Source: an uncultured bacterium
GTDB lineage: Bacteria > Bacteroidota > Bacteroidia > Bacteroidales > Bacteroidaceae
Assembly (NCBI GenBank): GCA_905215345.1
Contig: CAJMPR010000014.1
Span: forward strand, 1-64,000
Direction: 5' to 3'
Length of the DNA stretch: 64,000 nucleotides
Translations under genes and position numbers: made by a program
Notes under the pieces: model-generated
Told to the model about the DNA's origin: nothing
What the model saw: the letters and a program-made list of their open reading frames with translations, nothing else
Database searches by the model: none
Shown here: in pieces, positions 1-9,045 of the stretch
How the letters are laid out: each line of letters begins with the position of its first letter
Numbering within the stretch: position 1 is the first letter of the stretch

Positions 1-575
1 TATGATGCGGGGGCTTTATACGTTTACACACTTTTACTAAGCTGCATATCTCTTCCGAGCGAAGCGAAGAATCTATTCTCTTTATGAGTGAGGAAAAGAG
101 ATGCTTTTGAAATGCACTATTCTTTTTTTACTATAATTGTAGTTTAAATATTCTGACTTATTCTTTTTTACCACGATTTTTACTGCAATCGTATCTGTCT
201 ATAATTTCTTTACATGACTTAAATTAGAGATGTCTTTTATCAGGATTCTTCTCACTTTTAGGTTGTTACTATTTGTTTTTTTATCTTTAAGATTCTCTGC
301 TTCTTTGGGAATATTCCTCTGGAACAGTACAGGAACTTGGAGTGCTTTAACTTCCAACCAATAACGCTCAGGCAATGATTAAAAGTATTTAAAACCAGTG
401 AATTATCTTACTATTTACATTTGTATCTCATGCTTTCTTAGTATCTTTACTTCATATTAAAAGGTATGATAAAACCTTTAATGGATGAACAATTTTATTT
501 TTTGACAAAAGAAAACGGCTTTCGTATAAACTAAATGCAATCAGTATTGTTCTAATTGTAGATTTATTAAACGAC
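1..575. other. Non-coding stretch at window start
   Basis: No convincing coding region is seen on either strand. Open frames are short and have no recognisable protein features. The sequence is AT-rich. The right part (about 420-575) looks like the promoter and leader of the small exported protein that starts at 576. The left part may be the 3' flank of a gene outside the window. Confidence 0.5.
420..449 (+). promoter_or_regulatory. Possible Bacteroides-type promoter for the small exported protein
   Basis: TTTG at 420-423 and TATCTTTA at 442-449 with an 18-bp spacer resemble the Bacteroidetes -33 TTTG / -7 TAnnTTTG signature, with one mismatch in the -7 box. The predicted start would leave a leader of about 120 nt. 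Confidence 0.35.
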
Positions 576-1013
576 ATGAAAACAACTGTAAAGACATTTT
601 GGATTATTATGTTACTGATACTGACTTGCAGTGTTAGCACAGGAGCCGTAAACTTAATAACAGTTAGTCAAAAGTTGGTTACTGCCAGCGAGGTTTCCGC
701 TTCTTTGTCGTCATGTTCTTCCAACACTCTTAAACAAAACACGTCTAATTTTGCCAACACCAAATTTTCGTGGACTACTGATGTTGAATTAGGTGTTAAA
801 CCTATTTCAGAAATATACTCATCCAGCCAGCAACGTTTACGTAGAGTTGCTGAGGATAATTTGTTACTTAGAAATATATTCTTGATATTGTCTAACCATG
901 AGAATCTACTTGTACATGGTCGGACTAAACAATACTATTCTGATAAAGCCCCTGTCTATGCATCGACGGGTAGTGATTACTACATTTATACGCTTCGGCG
1001 GATTTTGATTTAG
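576..1013 (+). CDS. Small exported protein of unknown function
   Basis: The 145-residue protein has no family I recognise. Its N-terminus is a plausible Sec signal (residues 1-25: two lysines, then a hydrophobic core WIIMLLILTC, then a small-residue segment). A Cys lies at the end of the core, but the surrounding residues are not a clear lipobox. The next 50 residues are rich in Ser, Thr and Asn; the C-terminus is basic and aromatic. It stands alone: the next gene is 204 bp downstream and appears to have its own transcription unit. The reading frame is intact with an ATG start. It could be a secreted peptide, or an over-called frame; the signal peptide is the main reason to keep it. Confidence 0.5.
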   Translation: MKTTVKTFWIIMLLILTCSVSTGAVNLITVSQKLVTASEVSASLSSCSSNTLKQNTSNFANTKFSWTTDVELGVKPISEIYSSSQQRLRRVAEDNLLLRNIFLILSNHENLLVHGRTKQYYSDKAPVYASTGSDYYIYTLRRILI

Positions 1014-1217
1014 CCTACTATTTCCTTTTTTAAATTTCCCCTTCCCACTGCTCCTTCTTTCTGAAAGAAAGTGAAAGTAGGTGACCTTCTGTGTACATAA
1101 GTGTCAAAACGAGGTTGCAAGGATGATTACGCCCTATCGGGTCCGTAAGAGGGAAATTATATCCCTACGTGTTATTCTCAAAAATCAGTTTTAATACAAA
1201 CAATTAATTATTTTATC

Positions 1218-2030
1218 ATGGAAACAACTCAAAAAAAAGCTACCTCTTTTAAAGGTATCAAATCCGCCGGTTGGGTAATCGTAATTTGCTTTATCATTGC
1301 CTTGCTTATCTTTAACTTCGTCTTGGGAAACCCCTCTAATTTCATGAACAATGATCCGAACAACCACCCGTTGCCTGGAAACTTCCTCGGTACTATTTAC
1401 AAAGGTGGATTCATTGTGCCTATCATTCAAACTCTCTTATTGACCGTTATCGCTTTAAGTATCGAACGTTACATTGCTATCCGTGCTGCTTTCGGTAAAG
1501 GCTCATTGGTTAAATTCGTTGCTAATATCAAAGAAGCTCTGGCTGCCGGTGATATGAAAAAGGCTCAGCAAATCTGTGACGCACAACGTGGCTCTGTAGC
1601 TAACGTAGTAAACGCCACTTTGAAGAAGTATGCTGAAATGGAAAATGATACGGACTTGGCTAAAGACCAGAAACTACTTGCCATTCAAAAGGAACTGGAA
1701 GAAGCTACTGCTCTGGAACTCCCGATGATGGAACAGAACTTGCCGATTATCGGTACTATTACCACGTTGGGTACATTGATGGGATTGCTGGGTACGGTTA
1801 TCGGCATGATCCGTTCGTTTGCAGCTTTGGCTGCGGGTGGTAGTGCTGACTCTATGGCTTTGTCACAAGGTATTTCCGAAGCATTGATTAATACTGCCTT
1901 TGGTATCTTGACCGGTGCTTTGGCTGTTATTTCCTACAATTATTATACTAACAAGATTGATAAACTGACTTACAGCCTTGACGAGGTTGGCTTCTCTATT
2001 GTGCAGACATTTGCAGCTACTCACAAATAA
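1218..2030 (+). CDS. exbB: MotA/TolQ/ExbB proton channel family protein
   Basis: This 270-residue protein is the channel subunit of an Exb/Tol-type motor that uses the proton gradient across the inner membrane to energise outer-membrane transport through TonB. Hydrophobic segments fall at about residues 17-36, 63-83, 173-195 and 218-240. The third is Gly/Thr rich (GTLMGLLGTVIGMI), typical of the ExbB/TolQ pore helices. The extra N-terminal helix and length fit Bacteroidetes ExbB proteins. It is the first gene of a six-gene same-strand run with two ExbD proteins and TonB. The leader upstream (about 1140-1217) shows no clear -7 box. Confidence 0.93.
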   Translation: METTQKKATSFKGIKSAGWVIVICFIIALLIFNFVLGNPSNFMNNDPNNHPLPGNFLGTIYKGGFIVPIIQTLLLTVIALSIERYIAIRAAFGKGSLVKFVANIKEALAAGDMKKAQQICDAQRGSVANVVNATLKKYAEMENDTDLAKDQKLLAIQKELEEATALELPMMEQNLPIIGTITTLGTLMGLLGTVIGMIRSFAALAAGGSADSMALSQGISEALINTAFGILTGALAVISYNYYTNKIDKLTYSLDEVGFSIVQTFAATHK

Positions 2031-2060
2031 TTGATAATTAACAATTTATAATTGATAATT

Positions 2061-2666
2061 ATGGGTAGAGCGAAAATAAAAAAGAAAAGTACGTTCATCG
2101 ACATGACAGCCATGAGTGACGTAACTGTATTGCTGCTGACTTTCTTCATGCTGACTTCTACGTTTGTGAAGAAAGAACCGGTACAGGTTACTACTCCGGC
2201 CTCAGTTTCAGAGATTAAGATTCCTGAAACAAATGTCTTGCAGATTTTGGTCGATCCGGACGGAAAAGTATTTATGAGTCTGGACAAACAGTCTGACTTG
2301 CGCAATGTGCTGGAAGCTATGGGGCAGGAATACGGGGTGACATTTACTCCGGAAGAGACAAAAAAATTCACGCTGGCTTCTACGTTCGGTGTACCGATGA
2401 AGAGCATGAAAAAATATCTCGACTTGCCGCAAGACCAGCAAGATGCTGTTTTAAAGAATGAGGGAATCCCTACGGATAGTATCGACAATCAGTTTAAATC
2501 TTGGGTTAGAAATGCGCGTGCAGTGAATTCTGATTTGCGTATTGCTATCAAAGCAGATGCCAATACTCCTTATTCTGTAATCAAGAATGTTATGAACTCA
2601 CTTCAGGACCTCAGGGAAAACAGATATAATCTGATTACTTCTTTGAAGACTACTTCTGAAGACTAA
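2061..2666 (+). CDS. exbD: ExbD/TolR family biopolymer transport protein (first copy)
   Basis: This 201-residue protein forms the motor stator with ExbB. It has a short basic cytoplasmic N-terminus, one membrane helix at about residues 21-38 and a periplasmic domain. The proton-binding Asp of the family is present just before the helix (D20 in TAMSDVTVLL). I use the ATG at 2061; the same frame also opens at a TTG at 2052, which would add only three residues. It lies 30 bp after exbB; that gap is an AT-rich direct repeat of the 'aattgataatt' type. The periplasmic part is longer than in E. coli ExbD, as is usual in this phylum. Confidence 0.92.
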   Translation: MGRAKIKKKSTFIDMTAMSDVTVLLLTFFMLTSTFVKKEPVQVTTPASVSEIKIPETNVLQILVDPDGKVFMSLDKQSDLRNVLEAMGQEYGVTFTPEETKKFTLASTFGVPMKSMKKYLDLPQDQQDAVLKNEGIPTDSIDNQFKSWVRNARAVNSDLRIAIKADANTPYSVIKNVMNSLQDLRENRYNLITSLKTTSED

Positions 2667-2680
2667 CGAAAGGAAATATT

Positions 2681-3331
2681 ATGGCTGAGATACAAGAAAG
2701 CAGTAATAAGAAAGGCGGGAAAAGCAAACAGAAGAAAATGACCGTCCGTGTGGACTTCACACCGATGGTGGATATGAACATGTTGCTGATTACTTTCTTC
2801 ATGCTTTGTACTTCACTGAGCAAGCCTCAGACTATGGAGATAAGCATGCCGAGTAACGATAAGGACATTACCGAAGAACAACAGACTAAAGTGAAAGCAT
2901 CACAAGCGATCACGTTGCTGCTGGGTGATGACAATAAATTGTATTATTACGATGGGGAACCCAATTATAAAGATTATAGTTCGTTGAAAGAAACTACTTA
3001 TGAACCGGACGGTCTGCGCGATATGCTCCTGAAACGTAATAGAACTGCTGTGAATGAAGTCAATGAACTGAAACAGCAGAAATTGGATCTTAAGATATCA
3101 GAAGATGAGTATAGGGAAAAACTTTCCGAGATAAAGAGTGGAAAGGATACGCCAACGGTTATTATTAAAGCTACGGATGCTTCCTCGTATAAGAATCTGA
3201 TTGACGCTCTGGATGAAATGCAGATATGTAATATTGGTAAGTATGTGATAACGAACATTGCCGACGCTGACCAGTTCTTGATACAGAACTATGAAAGTAA
3301 AGGGGAATTGTCGCAAAACATTGCCAAATAA
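2681..3331 (+). CDS. exbD: ExbD/TolR family biopolymer transport protein (second copy)
   Basis: This is a second ExbD-type stator protein of 216 residues, 14 bp after the first and diverged from it. It has a Lys-rich cytoplasmic tail (residues 10-22), a single membrane helix at about 32-48 and the family Asp at D31 (TPMVDMNMLL). The periplasmic domain has an acidic, Lys-rich middle (about 100-145), possibly helical, and ends in the usual ExbD alpha/beta fold. Paired ExbD genes beside one ExbB are common in Bacteroidetes; both keep the Asp, so both are probably functional and may form a mixed dimer within the ExbB pentamer. Confidence 0.92.
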   Translation: MAEIQESSNKKGGKSKQKKMTVRVDFTPMVDMNMLLITFFMLCTSLSKPQTMEISMPSNDKDITEEQQTKVKASQAITLLLGDDNKLYYYDGEPNYKDYSSLKETTYEPDGLRDMLLKRNRTAVNEVNELKQQKLDLKISEDEYREKLSEIKSGKDTPTVIIKATDASSYKNLIDALDEMQICNIGKYVITNIADADQFLIQNYESKGELSQNIAK

Positions 3332-3359
3332 TGTGTAACACCTATAAAAACGGAAGAAT

Positions 3360-4172
3360 ATGGCTAAAGTAGATTTAAGTTCGTTAGAATGGTGTGATCT
3401 TATATTCAGTGGCAAGAATAAAGCATACGGCGCCTATAAAATGCGCGAGAACTCTCCGCGACGTCACAATATCGCTGTGATATTGGTAATCGTTATTGCG
3501 CTCATAGGTTTCAGTATTCCTACCTTGATAAAGATGGCTACGCCCAAGCAGAAAGAGGTGATGACGGAAGTGACTACCTTGTCGCAATTGGAAGAGCCGG
3601 AAGTAAAGCAGGAGGAAATGAAACGTGTTGAACCGGTTGCTCCGCCTCCACCGGCACTGAAAAGCTCTATCAAATTCACCGCCCCTGTCATCAAGAAGGA
3701 TGAAGAAGTGAGGGATGAAGATGAAATCAAGAGCCAGGCTGAGTTGACGCAGACAAAGGTTGCGATTTCTATTGCCGATGTGAAAGGTAATGACGAAGCT
3801 AACGGTAAGGATATTGCCGATTTGAAGCAAGTAGTGACTCAGGCGGTAGAAGAGGAAAAGGTTTTCGATATGGTAGAACAGATGCCTACTTTCCCAGGTG
3901 GACCGACTGAACTCATGAAGTTCATTGCCGAGCATCTGAAGTATCCGACCATTGCACAGGAGAATGGTACTCAAGGACGCGTGATTTGCCAGTTTGTAGT
4001 AGGTAGTGATGGCTCCGTAAGAGATGTCAATGTTATGAAGACTTTGGACCCCTACTGTGACAAGGAAGCTGTTCGTGTGATTAAGAGTATGCCTAAATGG
4101 ATACCCGGCAAGCAGAACGGTAAAGCGGTTTCTGTGAAATATACGGTTCCTATTGTGTTTAGATTACAATAA
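3360..4172 (+). CDS. tonB: TonB family energy-transducing protein
   Basis: The 270-residue protein links the ExbB/ExbD motor to outer-membrane receptors. The cytoplasmic N-terminus (about 1-38) is longer than in proteobacterial TonB and includes 'GKNKAYGAY', a segment seen in Bacteroidetes TonB proteins. The membrane helix is at about 40-60. An acidic/proline-rich spacer follows (PVAPPPPALK near residue 95). The C-terminal TonB domain (about 185-270) has FPGG, a YP segment, 'G.V...FVV..DGSV.DV' and W.PG. It ends at 4172, just before the lipoprotein that follows. Its receptors are probably the many SusC-type and other TonB-dependent receptors of the cell. Confidence 0.93.
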   Translation: MAKVDLSSLEWCDLIFSGKNKAYGAYKMRENSPRRHNIAVILVIVIALIGFSIPTLIKMATPKQKEVMTEVTTLSQLEEPEVKQEEMKRVEPVAPPPPALKSSIKFTAPVIKKDEEVRDEDEIKSQAELTQTKVAISIADVKGNDEANGKDIADLKQVVTQAVEEEKVFDMVEQMPTFPGGPTELMKFIAEHLKYPTIAQENGTQGRVICQFVVGSDGSVRDVNVMKTLDPYCDKEAVRVIKSMPKWIPGKQNGKAVSVKYTVPIVFRLQ

Positions 4173-4182
4173 TATGTGTGTT

Positions 4183-5133
4183 ATGAAAACGGTAAAGCAA
4201 CTTCAGCTTTCAGGCCTGTTGATAATGCTGGCTCTATTGTCTGCTTGTCAGCGCAAGCCTAAGGACGGACTGACGGATACTTATACTTCCGGTGTAATAG
4301 CGATTGCTGCTGATGAAAGTTTCCAGCCTATCGTACAGGAAGAAATCAATGTATTCGAAGGATTATCTCCTTTGGCGGGAATTGTACCCCGTTATGTGAC
4401 GGAAGTTGAAGCCGTCAACCTCTTGCTTAAGGATAGCCTGCGGTTGGCCATAACCAGCCGCAGATTGACTCCGGAAGAAATGAGTTCTTTCAATAGCCGG
4501 AAGTTTTTTCCCCAGGAGATTAAGATTGCTACCGATGGACTCGCATTGGTTACAAACCGGAGTAATCCGGATACGCTAATCAGTGTGAAGGACCTCCGTC
4601 GTATCTTAACAGGAAATGCCAAACAGTGGAAAGATATCTATCCTTCGTCTCGATTGGGCGATATCCGTTTGGTTTTCGATAATAAGAATTCCAGTACTGT
4701 ACGTTTTGCAGTGGATTCCATTTGTAAGGGAGCATCGCTTTCGGATCAGGTGAAAGCATTGAAAACAAATAGAGAGGTTATTGATTATGTTGCACATACT
4801 CCTGATGCCATTGGCGTCGTCGGGGTAAATTGGTTAAGTGACCGGAATGATAGTACGGGGCTTTCTTTCAGCAAAGAGGTTCGGGTGATGTCCGTCAGTG
4901 CTGCTGATAAGGCTACACCGGAAAATAGTTTCAAGCCTTATCAGGCGTATTTATTTTACGGAGATTATCCGTTGACACGCAATATTTATGCTTTATTGAA
5001 TGATCCGCGGAGCGCACTCCCGTGGGGATTTGCTTCTTTCCTTGCTTCCGACCGGGGACAGCGGATTATATTAAAGTCGGGATTAGTACCTGCCACCCAA
5101 CCGGTGCGCATTGTAAACGTCAAAGATAAATAA
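4183..5133 (+). CDS. PstS-like substrate-binding lipoprotein
   Basis: The 316-residue protein resembles periplasmic phosphate-binding (PBP-like) proteins. The start at 4183 gives a clean lipoprotein signal (MKTVKQLQ..., lipobox LLSAC), so I prefer it to the ATG at 4174 or the TTG at 4153. The body has PBP-like features: the 'AITSRRLTPEE' segment, 'LVTNRSNPDTLISVKDLRRILTG' and 'VFDNKNSSTVRF'. No permease or ATPase genes of a Pst system are adjacent. Its place immediately after tonB suggests a role with the Exb/TonB complex rather than classical phosphate uptake; that is inference from context. Confidence 0.8.
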   Translation: MKTVKQLQLSGLLIMLALLSACQRKPKDGLTDTYTSGVIAIAADESFQPIVQEEINVFEGLSPLAGIVPRYVTEVEAVNLLLKDSLRLAITSRRLTPEEMSSFNSRKFFPQEIKIATDGLALVTNRSNPDTLISVKDLRRILTGNAKQWKDIYPSSRLGDIRLVFDNKNSSTVRFAVDSICKGASLSDQVKALKTNREVIDYVAHTPDAIGVVGVNWLSDRNDSTGLSFSKEVRVMSVSAADKATPENSFKPYQAYLFYGDYPLTRNIYALLNDPRSALPWGFASFLASDRGQRIILKSGLVPATQPVRIVNVKDK

Positions 5134-5138
5134 CTAAA

Positions 5139-6584
5139 ATGAGAGCTAAAATGAAACGTAGATTTGTATTCTGTCTGGGAGCGATACTGCTGACCGGTAC
5201 GCTTGCCGCACAAACGCCTGTATCTGAATGGCAGGCGGGGGTAGATAATGTAAAAAGTCTGATAAAGACAAATCCTGTACAAGCCTCGGAAGCGGCAGGA
5301 GAGTTACTGAAAGGTAAAAATAAGAAGAATGTAGAGTTGGTTGTCTCAGTGGCCCGCACCTATTTGGATGCCGGTAAACTGGCTGAAGCTGAAACTTATA
5401 TGGAGATTGCAAAAAAAGCGGATAATAAAGATGCGGCTGTATCTGTATTGGAAGGGGATATTGCTTTTGCAAAGAAGGATATCGGGCGTGCTTGCCAGCT
5501 TTACGAACAAGCCATTTACTTTAATCCGAATTGTAAGTTGGGCTATTTGAAGTATGCACAAGCTTATAAATCGGCCAGTCCGTCACAAGCTATCGAGAAG
5601 TTACAGCAGTTGAAGACCATAGCACCTGATTATCTGGAAGCGGATAAGGAATTGGCGGAGGTATACTATGCCAATAATCGTTTTGGAAAAGCTGCCGAAA
5701 CGTATGCTAAGTTTATAGATACTCCGATAGCTACGGAAGATGATATATTGAAGTATGCTTTTGCCTTGTTTCTCAATCATGACTTTGAGAAATCATTGCA
5801 AGTTGTCCAAAAGGGATTACAGAAGAACGAGCGTCATGCTGCATTCAATCGTCTTGCCATGTACAACTATACGGACATGAAACGTTTTGAAGATGCCGAA
5901 CGGGCAGCAAATGCCTTTTTCAATGCTTCGGATAAAGCTGACTATTCATATCTGGATTACCGGTATTATGGTGCTTTACTCAGCGCTCTAAAGAAATATG
6001 ATCAAGCAATTATAGAATATGGTAAGGCAATTGAGAAAGACAATACCCAGACTGATATCTGGCGTGAAATCTCCGATGCTTATGAGCAGAAGGGAGATTA
6101 TGCCCAAGCTATTGCAACTTACCGGAAATACTATGATTCTTTGACTCAAGATAAAAAGACGCCTGAATCCTTATTCCAGTTAGGACGTCTTTATTACGGC
6201 GAGGGCACATCTGCGGATACGCTCGCCGTTCAGCCTGCCGACCGTAAGGCGGCGTTAGAGGCTGCTGACTCTGTGTTTGCGCTTGTTGCCCAACAAGCTC
6301 CCGAAAGTTATTTGGGAGAGTTGTGGCGTGCCCGTACCAATTCAGCTATGGACCCTGAAACGACTCAGGGACTCGCAAAACCTTTTTACGAGAAGGTTAC
6401 TGAAATGTTGCTGGCAAAGAACGAACCGAAGTATAATTCTGCACTGATAGAATGTTACAGTTATCTGGGATATTACTATCTGTTGAAAAGCGATTATCCT
6501 ACTTCGAAAGAGTTCTGGAATAAAATTCTGGCTATCGACCCCAACAACGCTACTGCAAAGAAGGCGTTGGACGGCATCAAATAG
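5139..6584 (+). CDS. Exported tetratricopeptide-repeat protein
   Basis: The 481-residue protein has a signal peptide ending near 'LAAQ' and then almost continuous helical TPR units. TPR-like stretches occur at about residues 75-175 ('YLDAGKLAEAETYMEIA', 'GRACQLYEQAIYFNPN'), 180-260, 285-340 ('YDQAIIEYGKAIEKD', 'GDYAQAIATYRKYY') and 435-478 ('AKKALDGIK' at the end). TPR proteins act as protein-interaction scaffolds. It lies 5 bp after the PstS-like lipoprotein and closes the Exb/TonB operon before a terminator at 6612. An inner start at 5151 (MKRRF...) also fits and would give a cleaner signal peptide. Periplasmic location is inferred. Confidence 0.85.
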   Translation: MRAKMKRRFVFCLGAILLTGTLAAQTPVSEWQAGVDNVKSLIKTNPVQASEAAGELLKGKNKKNVELVVSVARTYLDAGKLAEAETYMEIAKKADNKDAAVSVLEGDIAFAKKDIGRACQLYEQAIYFNPNCKLGYLKYAQAYKSASPSQAIEKLQQLKTIAPDYLEADKELAEVYYANNRFGKAAETYAKFIDTPIATEDDILKYAFALFLNHDFEKSLQVVQKGLQKNERHAAFNRLAMYNYTDMKRFEDAERAANAFFNASDKADYSYLDYRYYGALLSALKKYDQAIIEYGKAIEKDNTQTDIWREISDAYEQKGDYAQAIATYRKYYDSLTQDKKTPESLFQLGRLYYGEGTSADTLAVQPADRKAALEAADSVFALVAQQAPESYLGELWRARTNSAMDPETTQGLAKPFYEKVTEMLLAKNEPKYNSALIECYSYLGYYYLLKSDYPTSKEFWNKILAIDPNNATAKKALDGIK

Positions 6585-6611
6585 CAATAATTTTAGTTGT
6601 TTGTCGTGTCG

Positions 6612-6650
6612 GGAGGAGCGGAGAGTGATTCTTAGCTCCTCCTATTTTTT
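6612..6650 (+). terminator. Rho-independent terminator of the exb-tonB operon
   Basis: GGAGGAGC (6612-6619) pairs with GCTCCTCC (6635-6642) across a 15-nt loop and is followed by TATTTTTT. It lies 28 bp after the TPR gene. A second small stem (GACCC/GGGTC, 6652-6668) follows at once. Confidence 0.8.
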
Positions 6651-6745
6651 GGACCCTGTCGCTGGGTCGCTATTTGTGCTCTTTCCGGTGGGTATAATTG
6701 AAGTTAATAGAAAACAATAACAGACTGGATTAATGTCAAATAGCG

Positions 6746-6753
6746 TATCTTTG
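6746..6753 (+). promoter_or_regulatory. -7 box upstream of dcuB
   Basis: TATCTTTG matches the Bacteroidetes -7 box TAnnTTTG, and a start site a few bases downstream would leave a very short leader before the ATG at 6767. No good TTTG is seen about 20 bp upstream, so only the -7 element is supported. Confidence 0.4.
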
Positions 6754-6766
6754 TCAGGCAATAAAA

Positions 6767-8088
6767 ATGTTCAAAGATATGATTTTACAATTAGCATTTG
6801 TTCTGGTTGCCATTGTTATAGGTGCGCGCTTGGGGGGTATTGGCCTTGGCGTTATGGGAGGTATCGGTTTGGCGACATTGACATTCGGTTTTGGCTTACA
6901 ACCCACCTCTCCGCCGATTGATGTAATGTTGATGATAGCTGCCGTCATTTCTGCTGCGTCGTGTATGCAGGCTGCCGGCGGGCTGGATTATATGGTGAAG
7001 CTGGCCGAGAAATTGTTGCGTAGGAACCCGTCGCGAGTCACCATTCTGAGTCCTGTTGTAACCTATCTGTTTACCTTTATAGCAGGTACGGGACATGTGG
7101 CATATTCTTTATTGCCCGTGATTGCCGAAGTTGCGACGGAAACCAAGATACGCCCTGAAAGACCGTTGGGAATTGCCGTGATTGCTTCCCAACAGGCTAT
7201 TACGGCCAGTCCTATTTCAGCCGCTACCGTTGCTTTGCTCGGATTGCTGACTGGATTTGATATTACCCTGTTCGATATTTTGAAAATTACAATTCCGGCA
7301 ACTATCATTGGTGTCCTTGTGGGGGCTTTGTTTTCAATGAAAGTAGGTAAGGAGCTGGTGGATGATCCTGAGTACAAGAAAAGACTGGCAGAGGGGTATC
7401 TTGACATTAAGAAAATAAAGGTAAGCGCTATAGATAACAAACGTCATGCTATTATATCGGTGCTTGTATTTATTCTGGCTACTGTCTTCATTGTTTTTTT
7501 CGGTTCATTCGATGGTTTACGCCCTTCTTTCGTTATAGATGGAGAAACCGTAAAACTTGGAATGTCTGCTATAATAGAAATTGTAATGCTGTCTGCCGCA
7601 GCTCTTATTTTGCTGCTGACCGGGACTAATGGTATGAAAGCTACACAAGGTTCTGTTTTTCCGGCAGGTATGCAGGCGGTTATTGCAATATTCGGTATTG
7701 CTTGGATGGGGGACACTTTCCTTCAGGGTAATATGCTCCAGTTGACCCAATCCATTGAAGGGGTAGTGCGGCAAATGCCCTGGCTGTTCGGAATAGCGTT
7801 GTTTGCTATGTCTATTCTGCTTTATAGTCAAGCAGCTACAGTGCGCGCATTGATGCCTTTGGGGATAGCTTTGGGTATCTCTCCTATGATATTGATTGCT
7901 CTGTTCCCGGCTGTAAACGGCTATTTTTTATCCCTAATTATCCTACCGTGGTGGCTGCTATAAACTTCGACCGTACCGGTACTACCAAAATCGGAAAGTA
8001 TGTATTAAATCACTCGTTTATGTTACCGGGGCTTATTTCGACGATTGTAGCCATAGGGTTGGGATTACTATTTATAGAGGTATTATAA
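6767..8088 (+). pseudogene. dcuB: Anaerobic C4-dicarboxylate antiporter (Dcu type) with C-terminal frameshift
   Basis: The protein matches the DcuA/DcuB family, inner-membrane carriers that exchange fumarate, succinate, malate or aspartate in anaerobes; in Bacteroides this would support fumarate respiration. Hydrophobic helices run through the whole protein, including the family stretch 'GTGHVAYSLLPVIAEVA'. The main frame runs 6767-7963 (398 residues) and ends in an atypical tail after 'NGYF'. In the -1 frame the expected DcuB ending follows: '[19 protein letters not shown]', then a last membrane segment, stopping at 8088. The break is in a run of six T (7924-7929); seven would restore the frame. 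It is therefore a real one-base loss, a sequencing error, or a recoding site, since T TTT TTA is in the slippery phase. The main frame lacks the last helix and is probably impaired unless the frame is restored. Confidence 0.85.
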
Positions 8089-8093
8089 AAACA

Positions 8094-8123
8094 AAAAAGA
8101 ATCGCAGTAATGCGATTCTTTTT
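8094..8123. terminator. Bidirectional terminator between dcuB and tRNA-fMet
   Basis: A perfect 13-bp stem (8094-8106 with 8111-8123) has a 4-nt loop. A-runs lie on the left arm and T-runs on the right, so it can end dcuB on the plus strand and the tRNA transcript on the minus strand. Confidence 0.85.
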
Positions 8124-8129
8124 CTTTAG

Positions 8130-8202
<73 letters not shown>

Positions 8203-8214
8203 ATTTTGTGAGTG

Positions 8215-8245
8215 CAAAGGTACGGCTTTTATTTGAATGTGCAAA
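8215..8245 (-). promoter_or_regulatory. Promoter of the initiator tRNA
   Basis: On the minus strand, TTTG (complement of 8242-8245) and TACCTTTG (complement of 8215-8222) are separated by 19 bp. Both boxes match the Bacteroidetes consensus exactly. The start site would be near 8208, close to the mature 5' end. Confidence 0.85.
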
Positions 8246-8368
8246 TAAAAGCTGTTTTATTTTTTATAATAAATCTATCTTTATACATAATATCTTGATA
8301 GATAGTAAAATAATATATAGAGTTTTTTCTCCGCTAATCGGCTCAATTGTTAATAAAATGTGTTTTTC

Positions 8369-8400
8369 CTTGTAATATATGCGGAAATGTTTTACTTTTG
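8369..8400 (+). promoter_or_regulatory. Promoter of the TetR regulator
   Basis: CTTG at 8369-8372 (one mismatch to TTTG) and a perfect TACTTTTG at 8393-8400 are 20 bp apart. The predicted start near 8407 leaves a leader of about 25 nt. Confidence 0.65.
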
Positions 8401-8431
8401 CTCAAATTATTAAGCAATGTGCAATTAATCT

Positions 8432-9016
8432 ATGGCTGTATCAAAGACGAAAGCTAAATTAGTGGATGTTGCCCGTCAGTTGTTTGCCAAGATGGGTGTC
8501 GAGAATACCACGATGAACGATATTGCCCTCGCTTCTAAAAAAGGTAGAAGAACGCTCTATACCTATTTTAAAAGTAAGGAAGATATTTATATGGCTGTTG
8601 TCGAGTCGGAACTGGATATGCTTTCGGATATGATGAAGCGTGTGGCGGAAAAGGATATATCACCGGACGAGAAGATGATTGAGATGATTTACACGCGCCT
8701 GGATGCAGTAAAAGAGGTCGTTTTTCGTAACGGTACGCTTCGTGCCAACTTCTTTCGTGATATCTGGCGAGTAGAGAAAGTACGCAAACGTTTTGATGCG
8801 AAAGAAATACAGCTTTTCAAGAATCTCCTTCGGGAAGGAGTAGAAAAAGGCGTGTTTCAGATTGACGACATTGATATGACTGCCGAGTTAGTGCATTACT
8901 GCGTAAAGGGTATTGAAGTCCCTTATATCCGCGGGCATGTAGGTGCTAATCTGGATGATAAGACACGTGATAATTACGTGACCCGGTTGGTGCTTGGCGC
9001 ATTAGGAAAGAAATAA
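8432..9016 (+). CDS. TetR/AcrR family transcriptional regulator
   Basis: The 194-residue protein has the TetR N-terminal helix-turn-helix (about residues 8-55: 'ARQLFAKMGVENTTMNDIA', 'GRRTLYTYFKSKEDIY') and an all-helical ligand-binding C-terminal domain. It lies 29 bp upstream of a fabG-type reductase on the same strand, so it may sense a fatty-acyl or related metabolite and control fatty-acid synthesis genes. That link rests on proximity only. It has its own promoter. Confidence 0.9.
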   Translation: MAVSKTKAKLVDVARQLFAKMGVENTTMNDIALASKKGRRTLYTYFKSKEDIYMAVVESELDMLSDMMKRVAEKDISPDEKMIEMIYTRLDAVKEVVFRNGTLRANFFRDIWRVEKVRKRFDAKEIQLFKNLLREGVEKGVFQIDDIDMTAELVHYCVKGIEVPYIRGHVGANLDDKTRDNYVTRLVLGALGKK

Positions 9017-9045
9017 ATATCATTAATCAATAATTTAAAAATAGT

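Noticed and set aside
4153..4182. Start of the PstS-like gene at TTG 4153 (overlapping tonB)
   Set aside because: It adds residues before a complete lipoprotein signal; the ATG at 4183 gives a normal signal peptide.
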